From positions 2,294,001 through 2,358,000 of the forward strand of contig NZ_CP006704.1 in assembly GCF_000739375.1 (NCBI RefSeq): DNA of 64,000 nt, given 5' to 3'. Positions within the stretch are counted from its first letter, which is position 1. Every line of letters begins with the position of its first letter. Positions 45,526 through 54,272 of this stretch are shown here, piece by piece. The position numbers and the translations under genes are program-made. This DNA comes from Comamonas testosteroni TK102. Lineage in GTDB: Bacteria; Pseudomonadota; Gammaproteobacteria; Burkholderiales; Burkholderiaceae_C. A model generated the notes under the pieces. That model worked only from the letters and a program-made list of their open reading frames with translations. It ran no database searches and had not been told where the DNA came from.

Positions 45526-45981
45526 ATGGGCAAGGCTGCACTGCAGTGGACCGAAGAAATGCTGGTCCGTCTGGGCCAGGAAAAAGACTCGGTGCTGGCC
45601 GAGCGCTGGGGCACATCGGCCAAGACGGTCAACCTCAAGCGCAATGCGCTGGGCATTCCGGCTTACGGGCATTTCCAGTGGACCCCGCAAGCACTGGCTC
45701 TGCTGGGCCAGGAGGCTGATGCCGAGGTGGCAAGGCAGCTGGGTATCAGCAAGGCCAGCGTGGTGGCCAGGCGTACCGAGCTGGGGATTGCCTCGGTGAC
45801 GGGCGCTGTTGCCAGCAGTGCTTTTGACTGGTGCGACGAGGCAGTGGCTTTGCTCGGCACCGCGTCCGATGCCAGGATTGCCGAGCAACTGGGCCTGAGC
45901 CGCCTGACGGTCTACAACGCTCGCATCGCCAGAGGTATTGCCGCAGCGGGGCGGGGAGCGGGCAAGAGCCGCGAGTCATGA
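45526..45981 (+). CDS. protein of three tandem helix-turn-helix-like repeats
   Basis: 151 residues; GGAAGGA lies seven bases before the ATG. The protein is three copies of one 42-45 residue unit, each with an aromatic/Trp start (Trp8, Trp52, Trp102), an LG at 16-17, 60-61 and 110-111, then a (V/L)A.(Q/R).G.S...V...R..(L/A).GI pattern ending at 43-44, 87-88 and 137-138. The second half of each unit looks like a DNA-recognition helix-turn-helix. No named family is recognised. Its stop overlaps the start of the large membrane-protein gene (ATGA), so the two are co-translated and may act together. Confidence 0.75.
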   Translation: MGKAALQWTEEMLVRLGQEKDSVLAERWGTSAKTVNLKRNALGIPAYGHFQWTPQALALLGQEADAEVARQLGISKASVVARRTELGIASVTGAVASSAFDWCDEAVALLGTASDARIAEQLGLSRLTVYNARIARGIAAAGRGAGKSRES

Positions 45982-47765
45982 ATAGCGCTGGTGCGCCAGT
46001 GAACGCGCCCGGGTTGCCCCGGCCGCAGACCCTGCTGCGCGCGCTATTGCTGGGCTGGTTGTGGCTGGCGGCCCTGGCCGGTTTTTCCCATCTGCTGACG
46101 CGCTTGCCGCCCTGGGGCTGGCTGCTCGCAGTCTTGTTGCTGGTGCTGTTGCCAGCCTGGGGGCATTGGCTGCTCCTGATGCTGCGCAAAAAGCTGCTGC
46201 GCTTGCAGTTCGCGCCGCAGGGGCATATCGGCCGCTGGCTTGGTGGCGGCTGGTGGCCGGCCTGCAAGGCATTGGCACTGGCCTTGCTGCTGTGCACCAG
46301 CTCGCTCTGGCAGGCATGGTTTCTGGCGCCCTGGGAATGGGCTCTGCTGGCGCTGGCTCCCTTGCTCCATGTCTTGCTGGCCTGTGGCCTGCAGGCGGGA
46401 CTGAAGCGAGAGTTTTCATCCACGGCCTTTGCCTGGGCCTTCACCCAGCGCGCTGCTACCTGGCTGCTGCTGGTGCTTCTGGGCGGTGGCTGGCTCTATG
46501 GCATGGCCAGTCAACAGGATATGGGGCGGGCGCTCGCAGTCGGCATGGAGCCTGACGCGCTGAATCACGCTCTGGCCCAGATTCACGCAGCGCCCTCGGG
46601 GTTGGTGCGATGGGGGCTGGATGCCCTGCTGGCCGTGCAACTGGCGAGCGGGGCCATGGCCGACCTGCCTCAGTTGCCCGAACTGCGCCTGTTGCTGCTG
46701 GCGCTGTTCGGCCCGGTAGGCGTGCTGCTGTGCCTGGGGCGAGCCATGCAAGGAGCATCGGCTTCCTCGGCCCTTCTGCTGCAGGCCAGGCCTTCGGGGG
46801 TGGAGCGCCATGGCGCGGCGCCCCTGCTGGCCCTCATTGGCGTGCTGGTGCTGGGCATTCTGGTGCAGACCGCAGCCAGCATCGATGGACTGGCGCGCGC
46901 CCATGACAGTCCGCTTGCGCTCAGGCGTGTGCCCGAGTGCGAGCGCATCGGGCAGCAGCTCTACAGCCTCGGCACGCTGGAGGCCACACGCGAGCAGGTC
47001 CTGCAGTTGCTGGGCCGGGCCCAGGCCGGGCAGGCACTGTGCCAGAGCATCCCGGAGATGAATCAGCAGCTGGATGCCGCCGTCGAACGCTATCTGGACT
47101 GGTATTTCAGTCTGGGCGCGGAGTGGGGCCGCATCCTCAGTCTGCTCACGGGCGATGTGAACCAGTTTCTGCAGAACAAGCTCAGCGAAACCCTGGGAGC
47201 CACGCCAGGACTGGAGGGCTGGGTGCAGACGCTGCAAAAGCAGGCACTGAGCAGCGGCGCTGCTCTGGCCGAGGGCCAGCAGCGCATTGAGGAAACCCTG
47301 GCGCGCCATCATCTGGCCTTGAGTCCCGAGCAATGTCTGGTGCGTGCCGAGGTGGCCAGTCTGCCTGCGCTGGAGCTTCTGGGCGATGCACGTCAGCGGC
47401 TGACGGCCAGCGCCCTGGTGGGCACGGGGGGCGGTGCTTTTGCTGCGGCCGTTGCGGGCAAGGCCATGGCCAAGGCTTCGATGAAGGCCGCCGGCAAGGT
47501 GCTGGCCAAGGCCGCCGCCAAGCAGGGGCTGGGCAAGGCAGGGGCGGCGGTGGCCGGTGCGGCAGTGGGCTCCGTCATTCCTGGTGTCGGCACGGCCGTG
47601 GGGGCGGTGGCGGGAGCGGTCGCCGGAGTGGTGCTGGGCGTGGGTATCGACTGGGCGGCACTGTATGCCGAGGAGCTGCTCACGCGCGAAGCCATGCGCG
47701 CCGATCTGCGTGCCGCGCTGGGCGAGCAGTTGCAGGGCCTGAGCCGGGCCATGGGCTGCCCCTAG
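45978..47765 (+). CDS. large membrane protein of unknown function with glycine-zipper C-terminus
   Basis: 595 residues. The N-terminal half has about eight to ten hydrophobic segments (for example LLGWLWLAALAGFSHLL and WGWLLAVLLLVLLPAW). Residues about 320-470 are a soluble helical part with conserved-looking CERIGQQLYSLG and CQSIPEMNQQLD. The C-terminal part is an Ala/Gly-rich run with GxxxG spacing (AGAAVGSVIPGVGTAVGAVA), like glycine-zipper membrane or pore-forming segments. I recognise no family. It is coupled to the triple-repeat gene by an ATGA overlap. Confidence 0.75.
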   Translation: MNSAGAPVNAPGLPRPQTLLRALLLGWLWLAALAGFSHLLTRLPPWGWLLAVLLLVLLPAWGHWLLLMLRKKLLRLQFAPQGHIGRWLGGGWWPACKALALALLLCTSSLWQAWFLAPWEWALLALAPLLHVLLACGLQAGLKREFSSTAFAWAFTQRAATWLLLVLLGGGWLYGMASQQDMGRALAVGMEPDALNHALAQIHAAPSGLVRWGLDALLAVQLASGAMADLPQLPELRLLLLALFGPVGVLLCLGRAMQGASASSALLLQARPSGVERHGAAPLLALIGVLVLGILVQTAASIDGLARAHDSPLALRRVPECERIGQQLYSLGTLEATREQVLQLLGRAQAGQALCQSIPEMNQQLDAAVERYLDWYFSLGAEWGRILSLLTGDVNQFLQNKLSETLGATPGLEGWVQTLQKQALSSGAALAEGQQRIEETLARHHLALSPEQCLVRAEVASLPALELLGDARQRLTASALVGTGGGAFAAAVAGKAMAKASMKAAGKVLAKAAAKQGLGKAGAAVAGAAVGSVIPGVGTAVGAVAGAVAGVVLGVGIDWAALYAEELLTREAMRADLRAALGEQLQGLSRAMGCP

Positions 47766-47887
47766 TCGACTTCCCAGTCGACCCACAGCTGCGCCAAGAG
47801 CCGCGAAAACCTGTGCTGCGGGTGCTGTCTAGGGCTGCATTCCCGCGAGCGCAGGCGTACAGTGAAGTTTCGCTGCAGGAGTTGCAT

Positions 47888-48253
47888 ATGCTCAATTACT
47901 CCCTCATGAAACCCGAAGGCATCTTGCTGCTGGAGCCCCATGGGCCCCTGACCGAGCAGGATTTCGACGGCGTCAGCCAGGACGTGGACGATTTCCTGGC
48001 CGAGCATCCCAAACTACATGGGGTGATGATCCAGTCCAAGGACTTTCCCGGCTGGGAAAACTGGGCCGGCTTCAGCGCCCATATGGGCTTTGTCAGAGAC
48101 CATCGCCATCAGGTGGAGCAGATCGCTCTGGTGACCGACAGTCATCTGGCGGGCATGGCCGAATTCGTCGGCAGGCATCTCACGCATGCCGAGGTCAGGC
48201 ATTTCGCGTTTACCGAAGATGCCATGGCCATGCAGTGGCTGCATGCAGCCTGA
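47888..48253 (+). CDS. SpoIIAA-like (STAS-related) protein
   Basis: 121 residues; CAGGAG upstream of the ATG at 47888. The pattern GILLLEPHGPLTEQDFDGVS, a loop before VMIQSKDFPGWENWAGF, then KD/RH-rich helix and ALVTDSHLAGMAEFVGRHL fits the SpoIIAA-like/DUF3478 family, small STAS-fold proteins thought to bind lipids or membranes. No kinase or phosphatase partner of the sporulation type is present. Function unknown. A longer frame on the same strand overlaps the membrane-protein gene and was not used. Confidence 0.78.
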   Translation: MLNYSLMKPEGILLLEPHGPLTEQDFDGVSQDVDDFLAEHPKLHGVMIQSKDFPGWENWAGFSAHMGFVRDHRHQVEQIALVTDSHLAGMAEFVGRHLTHAEVRHFAFTEDAMAMQWLHAA

Positions 48254-48271
48254 GCTGCCTGTCCGAACCAG

Positions 48272-48311
48272 TCCGGCAACTCTGCCGCCGAGCTGCAGCC
48301 GAGTTGCCCGG
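48272..48311. terminator. imperfect hairpin between convergent genes
   Basis: CCGGCAACTC (48273-48282) pairs with GAGTTGCCCGG (48301-48311) apart from one extra G, in the 64-bp space between the SpoIIAA-like and EF-G stops. There is no T run, so its role as terminator is uncertain. Confidence 0.35.
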
Positions 48312-48317
48312 ATCAGC

Positions 48318-50441
48318 CTAGCCCTGTTTCCGGTGGCCGGCCGTCGCGCTCGCAGCGGCCGCCGCCTGCTGCGGGGCCTGGGCATAGCGCTTGAACTCCA
48401 TGGTGTAGGTGGCGCGGCCCTGAGTCATGGAGCGTAGGTGCGTGGCATAGCCGAACATTTCCGATAGCGGCACCTCGGCCCTGATGGTCTTGCCGTCGCC
48501 CGCCATGTCGTCCATGCCCTGCACGGCGCCGCGGCGCGAGGACAGATTGCCCATCACGGCGCCCGCGTATTCCTCGGGCGTTTCCACCTCGACGGCCATG
48601 ATGGGCTCCAGAATCACCGGATCGGCTTTTCTGCAGGCCTCCTTGAAGCCCAGGATGGCGGCCATGCGGAAGGCCTGCTCCGACGAGTCCACCTCGTGGT
48701 AGGAGCCGAAGGTCAGCCGCACCCGCACATCGACCACCGGGTAGCCGGCCAGAACACCCGAGTTCATGGCTTCGCGCAGGCCTTTTTCCACGGCGGGGAT
48801 GAATTCGCGCGGAATCACCCCGCCCTTGATTTCGTCGACGAACTCAAAGCCCTTGCCCGATTCCAGTGGCTCAACGGTCAGCACCACATGGCCGTACTGG
48901 CCCTTGCCGCCGGACTGGCGCACGAACTTGCCGTCCACATCGCTGACTGTCTTGCGAATGGTCTCGCGGTAGGCGACCTGGGGCTTGCCCACATTGGCGG
49001 CCACATTGAATTCGCGCTTCATGCGGTCGACGATGATTTCCAGGTGCAGCTCGCCCATGCCGGCAATGATGGTCTGGCCCGACTCCTCGTCGCTGCTGAC
49101 TCTGAAGGAAGGGTCCTCGGCGGCAAGGCGTGCCAGCGCCAGGCCCATTTTTTCCTGGTCGGCCTTGCTCCTGGGCTCCACGGCCTGGGCGATCACGGGT
49201 TCGGGAAAGGAGATTTTTTCCAGCACGATGGGTGCTTGCGGGTCGCACAGCGTCTCGCCCGTGCTCACGTCCTTGAGACCCACGCAGGCCGCGATGTCGC
49301 CGGCGCGGATTTCGTCGATCTCCTGGCGCGCGTTGGCATGCATCTGCACGATGCGTCCTATGCGCTCCTTTCTACCGCGGGTCGGGTTGTAGACCAGATC
49401 GCCCTTGGCCAGCACGCCCGAGTACACGCGTACAAAGGTCAGCTGGCCCACGAAGGGGTCGGTCATGAGCTTGAAGGCCAGGGCGGCGAATTTCTCGTCA
49501 TCGCTGGCATGGCGTATCAGCGTGGTGCTGGCGCTGTCATCCTCGCTATGCCCTTCGATAGCCGGAACATCGAGCGGCGAAGGCATGAGCTCGATGATCG
49601 CGTCGAGCAGACGCTGAACGCCGCGGTTCTTGAAGGCCGAGCCGCAGAGCATGGGCTGAATTTCGGTGGCAATGGTGCGCAGGCGCAGGCCGGTGATGAT
49701 GTCCTCGGCGCCGAGGTCGCCGCTGTCCAGGTACTTCTCTGTCAGGGCTTCATTGGCCTCGGCGGCAGCCTCCACCATCTTCTGGCGCCATTCCTGGGCG
49801 CTGGCCAGAAGTGCAGCGGGGATCTCCTGGTACTCGAACTTTACGCCCTGCGACTCGTCATCCCAGAAGATGGCTTTCATCCTGATGAGGTCGACGAGGC
49901 CGTGAAAATCGGCCTCGGTCCCGATGGGAATGACGATGGGGACCGGGTGGGCCTTGAGGCGGTCCACCATCATCTGGCGTACACGAAAGAAGTCGGCGCC
50001 CACGCGGTCCATCTTGTTGACGAAGGCCAGGCGCGGCACCTTGTACTTGTTGGCCTGGCGCCAGACGGTCTCCGACTGGGGCTGCACGCCGCCCACGGAG
50101 TCGTAGACCATCACCGCACCATCGAGCACGCGCATGGAGCGTTCGACCTCGATGGTGAAGTCCACGTGGCCGGGGGTGTCGATGATGTTGATGCGATGGG
50201 CCGGGAAGTTGTGCTCCATGCCCGACCAGAAGGCCGTGGTGGCCGCCGAGGTGATGGTGATGCCGCGTTCCTGCTCCTGCTCCATCCAGTCCATGGTGGC
50301 AGCGCCGTCATGGACTTCGCCCAGCTTGTGGTTGACCCCGGTATAGAACAGTATGCGCTCGGTCGTGGTGGTCTTGCCGGCATCGATATGCGCGGAGATG
50401 CCGATATTGCGATAGCGTTCTATGGGCGTGTGGCGAGCCAT
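48318..50441 (-). CDS. fusA: elongation factor G (second-locus type)
   Basis: 707 residues, full EF-G length. GTPase motifs: AHIDAGKT (17-24), DTPGH near 89, NKMD near 143. Domains II-V follow, with [18 protein letters not shown] and [23 protein letters not shown] moves tRNA and mRNA after peptide-bond formation and helps recycle ribosomes. In Betaproteobacteria the main fusA is in the str operon with rpsL, rpsG and tuf; here none of these is adjacent, so this is probably the second EF-G copy. The C-terminal tail is Ala/Gln-rich. It converges on the SpoIIAA-like gene. Confidence 0.92.
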   Translation of the reverse strand: MARHTPIERYRNIGISAHIDAGKTTTTERILFYTGVNHKLGEVHDGAATMDWMEQEQERGITITSAATTAFWSGMEHNFPAHRINIIDTPGHVDFTIEVERSMRVLDGAVMVYDSVGGVQPQSETVWRQANKYKVPRLAFVNKMDRVGADFFRVRQMMVDRLKAHPVPIVIPIGTEADFHGLVDLIRMKAIFWDDESQGVKFEYQEIPAALLASAQEWRQKMVEAAAEANEALTEKYLDSGDLGAEDIITGLRLRTIATEIQPMLCGSAFKNRGVQRLLDAIIELMPSPLDVPAIEGHSEDDSASTTLIRHASDDEKFAALAFKLMTDPFVGQLTFVRVYSGVLAKGDLVYNPTRGRKERIGRIVQMHANARQEIDEIRAGDIAACVGLKDVSTGETLCDPQAPIVLEKISFPEPVIAQAVEPRSKADQEKMGLALARLAAEDPSFRVSSDEESGQTIIAGMGELHLEIIVDRMKREFNVAANVGKPQVAYRETIRKTVSDVDGKFVRQSGGKGQYGHVVLTVEPLESGKGFEFVDEIKGGVIPREFIPAVEKGLREAMNSGVLAGYPVVDVRVRLTFGSYHEVDSSEQAFRMAAILGFKEACRKADPVILEPIMAVEVETPEEYAGAVMGNLSSRRGAVQGMDDMAGDGKTIRAEVPLSEMFGYATHLRSMTQGRATYTMEFKRYAQAPQQAAAAASATAGHRKQG

Positions 50442-50653
50442 GATGACCTCCCTGAAACACAGTTGTGAAACTGAAATGCCGACACCATGGTGGCGGTGCC
50501 GGCAGACAGAGGAAACGCATCGGAAATACTAGAGAGATGGCTACAAACTCACTGCCAGAGTGGGTATGACTGGCGGCTTACAAACAGCGGTGGCAAGACT
50601 TGGTCCTGGGCAAAGCGCAAGGCTTTCGGCCCGGCCGCGTCTGGTCTTCTCTC

Positions 50654-50681
50654 GCATCTTGCATCTTGCATCTTGCATCTT
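50654..50681. repeat. heptamer tandem repeat (GCATCTT x 4)
   Basis: Four perfect copies of GCATCTT (50654-50681), followed by a partial copy, lie 36 bp before the ATG at 50718. Together with the rest of 50442-50717, this is the leader shared by fusA (minus) and the small gene (plus); no other gene is seen there. A seven-base unit can change copy number by slippage and so shift spacing. Confidence 0.75.
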
Positions 50682-50717
50682 GCATTCAAAGGCCTTGCGG
50701 TCAAAGGACTCCTGAAC

Positions 50718-50966
50718 ATGACAGAGCAGAGCATTCAGACAGCTGCCCACAAGATGGTCTATATCCTGGTGGTGGAGCAAAGCTTGCGTGCCGGCGAGGG
50801 CATGAGCGAGCAAGCGCTTGCCGCCGATCTTCAAAAGCACGGCATCGGTGAAGGCGAGCGCCAGTCCGCGCTGGACTGGGCCATGGGCAAGGGCTGGCTG
50901 GAAAAAGCCGAAGGCGGTGAGGTGCGCCTGACCGAAGCCGGCTTCGACATGAATTTCACGCAGTAG
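50718..50966 (+). CDS. small hypothetical protein, winged-helix-like (82 aa)
   Basis: 82 residues with a charged helical N-terminus and a winged-helix-like pattern: EQALAADLQKHGIGEGERQS, then ALDWAMGKGWLEKAEGGEVR and LTEAGFDMNF. The ALDWAMGKGWLE plus LTEAG ending is the type of recognition helix and wing seen in small DNA-binding proteins, but no family is named. The ATG at 50718 is preferred; frames starting upstream run through the heptamer repeat. Function unknown. Confidence 0.65.
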   Translation: MTEQSIQTAAHKMVYILVVEQSLRAGEGMSEQALAADLQKHGIGEGERQSALDWAMGKGWLEKAEGGEVRLTEAGFDMNFTQ

Positions 50967-50999
50967 CGGCAGGCGCCGGGCAGCGGCCGCCGCCCGCGC

Positions 51000-51392
51000 T
51001 CATTCCAGATACACGCCTTTTTCCTTTTTGCGCGCCCGCATGCCGGTGCGCAGGAACAGTTCGCTGCCGCCTTGCACGGCCAGAGGCTGACCGGGCTTGC
51101 CGCCGTCCTGGGACAGGTGGGCATCGGCGCGCGCATTCCAGTGCTCCAGAAGATCCTGCAGGGCAAGGCGCTCCGCCTCGTTCAGCTGCGGATGCTGCTC
51201 CAGGAACTCCTGCAGATACTGGCGCGCATCCTGCTCCAGTTGCTCGCGCGTGGTTGCCAGCGAGATATAGCTGATGTCATCGTCGCGTCCGCTGGTATGC
51301 GTGCCAAGCAGATAGCAGCCAATATAGTCGCCCCGGGGCTGACCCACGGCCGGGTCCTGGCTGAGTTTCTTGAACAGACTGAAGGGCCACAT
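51000..51392 (-). CDS. hypothetical protein (130 aa)
   Basis: 130 residues starting MWPFSLFKKL at 51392, where AAGGAA precedes the ATG. It is hydrophilic, with GDYIGCYLLGTHTSGRDDDI in the middle and a helical Gln/Leu-rich part (AERLALQDLLEHWNARADAH). No domain is recognised. Copy C of the ~79-bp repeat (51408-51486) lies directly upstream of the start, so a longer frame to 51530 would read through the repeat and was rejected. Converges on the 82-aa gene. Confidence 0.6.
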   Translation of the reverse strand: MWPFSLFKKLSQDPAVGQPRGDYIGCYLLGTHTSGRDDDISYISLATTREQLEQDARQYLQEFLEQHPQLNEAERLALQDLLEHWNARADAHLSQDGGKPGQPLAVQGGSELFLRTGMRARKKEKGVYLE

Positions 51393-51407
51393 GCGTTGAA
51401 TTCCTTG

Positions 51408-51486
51408 GGACTGACGCAAACAGGGCGGCTCGACGGGCATTTCCATCGACAGAAAACCATGCCTGATCCGAGTCTGCGTAAGTCGT
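51408..51486 (+). repeat. interspersed ~79-bp repeat, copy C
   Basis: A 79-bp block from GGACTGACGCAAACAGGGCG to GAGTCTGCGTAAGTCGT, with the same conserved ends as copies A and B (GGACT at the left, GCGTAAGTCGT at the right). Near its right end it shares CTGATCCG with copy B. Confidence 0.65.
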
Positions 51487-51547
51487 TTACCTAACACCGG
51501 GCCATGGCCCAAACAGGTATTGTCGCCCATGGCTGGACGCGATCAGC

Positions 51548-54145
51548 ATGTGGATGTTGCGCACCGGACGCATGACAAGAGGCGATATGGGAGACATCAC
51601 TTCGGCGGCAGAACCTTCTGCCAATCCTTGGCTCAGGCGCACATGGCATCTGGCGGCTGCGGCCTGCGGACTGGTTTTGCTGGCAGGGGCCGCGTTGGCG
51701 GTCTATGGCGTGCGGGCCCAGCCGCGCCTGGATGGCAAGCTGGTCCTCGACGGGCTTGAGCGCAGCGTGTGGGTCAGGCGCGACGACTCCGATGTCACGC
51801 ATATCAGCGCCGAATCGCCGCAGGATGCCTGGCGGGCTCTGGGCTTTGTCCATGCGCAGGAGCGCGGCTGGCAGCTGGAGTTCAACCGCCGTCTGATGCA
51901 GGGGCGGCTGTCGGAGACGCTGGGCCCGGCCACGCTGGAGCTGGACAAGCTGATGCGTGCTCTCGACATTCATGGCGCGGCGCGGCGCCAGTATGCGGCG
52001 CTGCCGCCTGCCGTGCAGGAAGCCTTGCAGGCCTACAGCCAGGGCATTGCGGTCTTCCATGCGAGGCCCGCTCAGGCTGCCGCGCCGGAGTTCCTGCTGT
52101 TGGGCACCCGGGCCGGCAACTGGGAGCCGGAAGATACCGTGGGCTGGGCGCTGATGATGGCGCTGGACCTGGGCGGCAACTGGGGCAACGAGTTCGCGCG
52201 GCTGAATCTGCTGCAGGTCCTGAGCACCGAGCAGCTGTGGCAGCTGATGCCGGCCTATCCGGGCGAGCCGCCCGCGACGGCGGTGGATCTGGCCAGCCTG
52301 TACCGCCAGCTCGGTGTCTACCGGGAGGCGGATGCTCAGCCCAAGGTCTCGGCACCGGCCGGGCAGATTCAGTCGGCCTTGCAGCAATGGGCGGCCTCCA
52401 CGGCGAGGGACATGGGCACGAATGACGGACTGGGCAGCAATAACTGGGTGGTGGCTGGAAGCAAGACCCGAAGCGGCAAACCCTTGCTGGCCAACGATCC
52501 GCATCTGGGGCTGAGCGCTCCGGCCATCTGGTATTTCGCGCGCCTTCAGTCGCCGCAGGGTCGGGCCGGCGACGGCAGCGTCCTGAGCGCGCTGGACGTA
52601 ACGGGTGCCACCTTGCCCGGCATGCCCTTTGTGGTGCTGGGTCGCACGGCGCAGGTGGCCTGGGGCTTTACCAACACCAATCCCGATGTGCAGGACCTGT
52701 ACCTGGAGCAGATCAACCCGGCCGATCCCAGCCAGTACCGCACGCCCACGGGCTGGGAAAATTTTGCCGTGCGCGAGGAGGTCTTCAAGGTCAAGGGCCA
52801 GAGCGACGTCAGGGTGACGCTGCGCAGCACGCGCCACGGCCCCGTGATCAGCGATGCGCAGCAGCAATATGGCAAGGTCATCAACACCGATCGCTATGCG
52901 CTGGCCCTGCGCTGGGCGGCGCTGGACACGGACAACCGCACGGTGGAGGCCGGCCTCAGGGCCAACGGGGCGCAGAACGTGGCCGAACTGTTCGAGGCGT
53001 TTTCCATCTACCACTCACCCATGCAAAGCATTGTGGCGGCTGATGTGCAGGGCCATATTGGCTTCAAGGCCGCGGGAAGGGTGCCGGTGCGTGCGCCCGA
53101 CAATGACTTGCGCGGCGTGGCGCCCGCGCCCGGCTGGGATGCGCGCTATGACTGGCATGGCTGGCTGAGCTACGAGCAGACGCCGCAGGACGATGGCGCT
53201 GCGCGTGGCTTTGTGGCCACGGCCAACCAGCGCGTGACGGAAGCTGGCTATGCGCATTTCCTGACCCAGGACTGGAGCCTGCCCTACCGCCACCAGCGCA
53301 TAGAGCAGTTGCTGTCGGCCGGCAGCCAGCATGATGTGGCCAGCATGGCGGCGATCCAGAACGATGTGCAGTCCCTGGCCACCCGGACCTTGCTGCCCGT
53401 GCTGCGCAAGGCGCAATCGAGCCACGCCCTGGCAGCGCAGGCGCAGCAACTGCTGGCGGACTTCGATGGGCAGATGGAGCGGGATAGGCCGGAGCCGCTG
53501 ATCTTCTCGGTCTGGGCCGACGAGCTGACGCGCGCCCTGGTGATTGCGCGCATTGGCGAGCAGCGCTTTGCCATGAGCTACGGCAAGCGGGACTTCCGCG
53601 CCGGGCTGGAAGGAATCCTCGCGCGCAATGACGCCTGGTGGTGCGCGCCGCTGAGCTGCGAGCAACAGGCCGGGCAGGCGCTGACCCGCACGCTGGACAA
53701 GCTGCAGGCTGCCTACGGCAATGATCCGCGCCAATGGCGCTGGGGCGCGGCGCATGCGGCGCTCAGCGCGCACAAGCCGCTGGGCTCGGTGGCGGCACTG
53801 GCGGGGGTATTCAATGTGAGCGTGGCCTCGGGCGGTGATGCCTATAGCGTCAATGTCGGGCAGTACAACGCCAATCCGCCGCCCGCCGATGCCAAAGGCC
53901 CGCTGAGCGGGCGCTTTGTCAGCCGCCATGCGCCCTCGCTGCGCGCCATCTACGACCTGGGCGATCCGGAGTCCTCGCAGTTCATCTACCAGACCGGGCA
54001 GAGCGGGCTGGCGCTGTCGGCCCGTTATGCGGACATGAGTGCGGAGTGGGCCGACGGACGCTACCGCCCGCTGCAAATGCAGCCGAGGCGCTGGCGCCAT
54101 GTGCTGGAGCTGCAGACCGGACAGCGCGTGGATGGCTATAAGTAA
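51548..54145 (+). CDS. penicillin acylase family N-terminal nucleophile hydrolase
   Basis: Up to 865 residues; ATGs at 51548, 51572 and 51587 are all possible, with a weak AAGAGG before the last. An N-terminal hydrophobic segment (LAAAACGLVLLAGAALAVYG) acts as signal or anchor. The propeptide is cut before the catalytic Ser297 in GLGSNNWVV, which becomes the N-terminal nucleophile of the large chain. Further family segments are PLLANDPHLGLSAPAIWY, NTNPDVQDLYLEQ and STRHGPVISD. The family hydrolyses amides such as penicillins, acyl-homoserine lactones or other acyl amino acids in the periplasm. It ends just before the long hairpin at 54148. Confidence 0.87.
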   Translation: MWMLRTGRMTRGDMGDITSAAEPSANPWLRRTWHLAAAACGLVLLAGAALAVYGVRAQPRLDGKLVLDGLERSVWVRRDDSDVTHISAESPQDAWRALGFVHAQERGWQLEFNRRLMQGRLSETLGPATLELDKLMRALDIHGAARRQYAALPPAVQEALQAYSQGIAVFHARPAQAAAPEFLLLGTRAGNWEPEDTVGWALMMALDLGGNWGNEFARLNLLQVLSTEQLWQLMPAYPGEPPATAVDLASLYRQLGVYREADAQPKVSAPAGQIQSALQQWAASTARDMGTNDGLGSNNWVVAGSKTRSGKPLLANDPHLGLSAPAIWYFARLQSPQGRAGDGSVLSALDVTGATLPGMPFVVLGRTAQVAWGFTNTNPDVQDLYLEQINPADPSQYRTPTGWENFAVREEVFKVKGQSDVRVTLRSTRHGPVISDAQQQYGKVINTDRYALALRWAALDTDNRTVEAGLRANGAQNVAELFEAFSIYHSPMQSIVAADVQGHIGFKAAGRVPVRAPDNDLRGVAPAPGWDARYDWHGWLSYEQTPQDDGAARGFVATANQRVTEAGYAHFLTQDWSLPYRHQRIEQLLSAGSQHDVASMAAIQNDVQSLATRTLLPVLRKAQSSHALAAQAQQLLADFDGQMERDRPEPLIFSVWADELTRALVIARIGEQRFAMSYGKRDFRAGLEGILARNDAWWCAPLSCEQQAGQALTRTLDKLQAAYGNDPRQWRWGAAHAALSAHKPLGSVAALAGVFNVSVASGGDAYSVNVGQYNANPPPADAKGPLSGRFVSRHAPSLRAIYDLGDPESSQFIYQTGQSGLALSARYADMSAEWADGRYRPLQMQPRRWRHVLELQTGQRVDGYK

Positions 54146-54147
54146 GT

Positions 54148-54225
54148 GAGCTTATAGCGCATGTATTGCATTGATTTCAGATATAAATAATGCTGAAAAT
54201 CAATGATTGCATGCGCTAAAAGCTC
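54148..54225. repeat. long near-perfect hairpin between convergent genes
   Basis: About 30 bp on each side: the left arm begins GAGCTTATAGCGCATG, the right arm ends CATGCGCTAAAAGCTC, with only small mismatches inside and a short A+T-rich loop. It is much more A+T-rich than the flanking genes. It separates the acylase and hydrolase stops and may end both transcripts. Short A+T-rich dyads elsewhere in the window share its style, so it may belong to a genome-wide family. Confidence 0.75.
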
Positions 54226-54272
54226 CTGTAGAAATAGCAAGCAGCAGCCGCAGTCTTAGCAGTCACAGTCTT

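Noticed and set aside
50654..50681. CRISPR-like array
   Set aside because: The unit is seven bases with no spacers; it is a simple tandem repeat.
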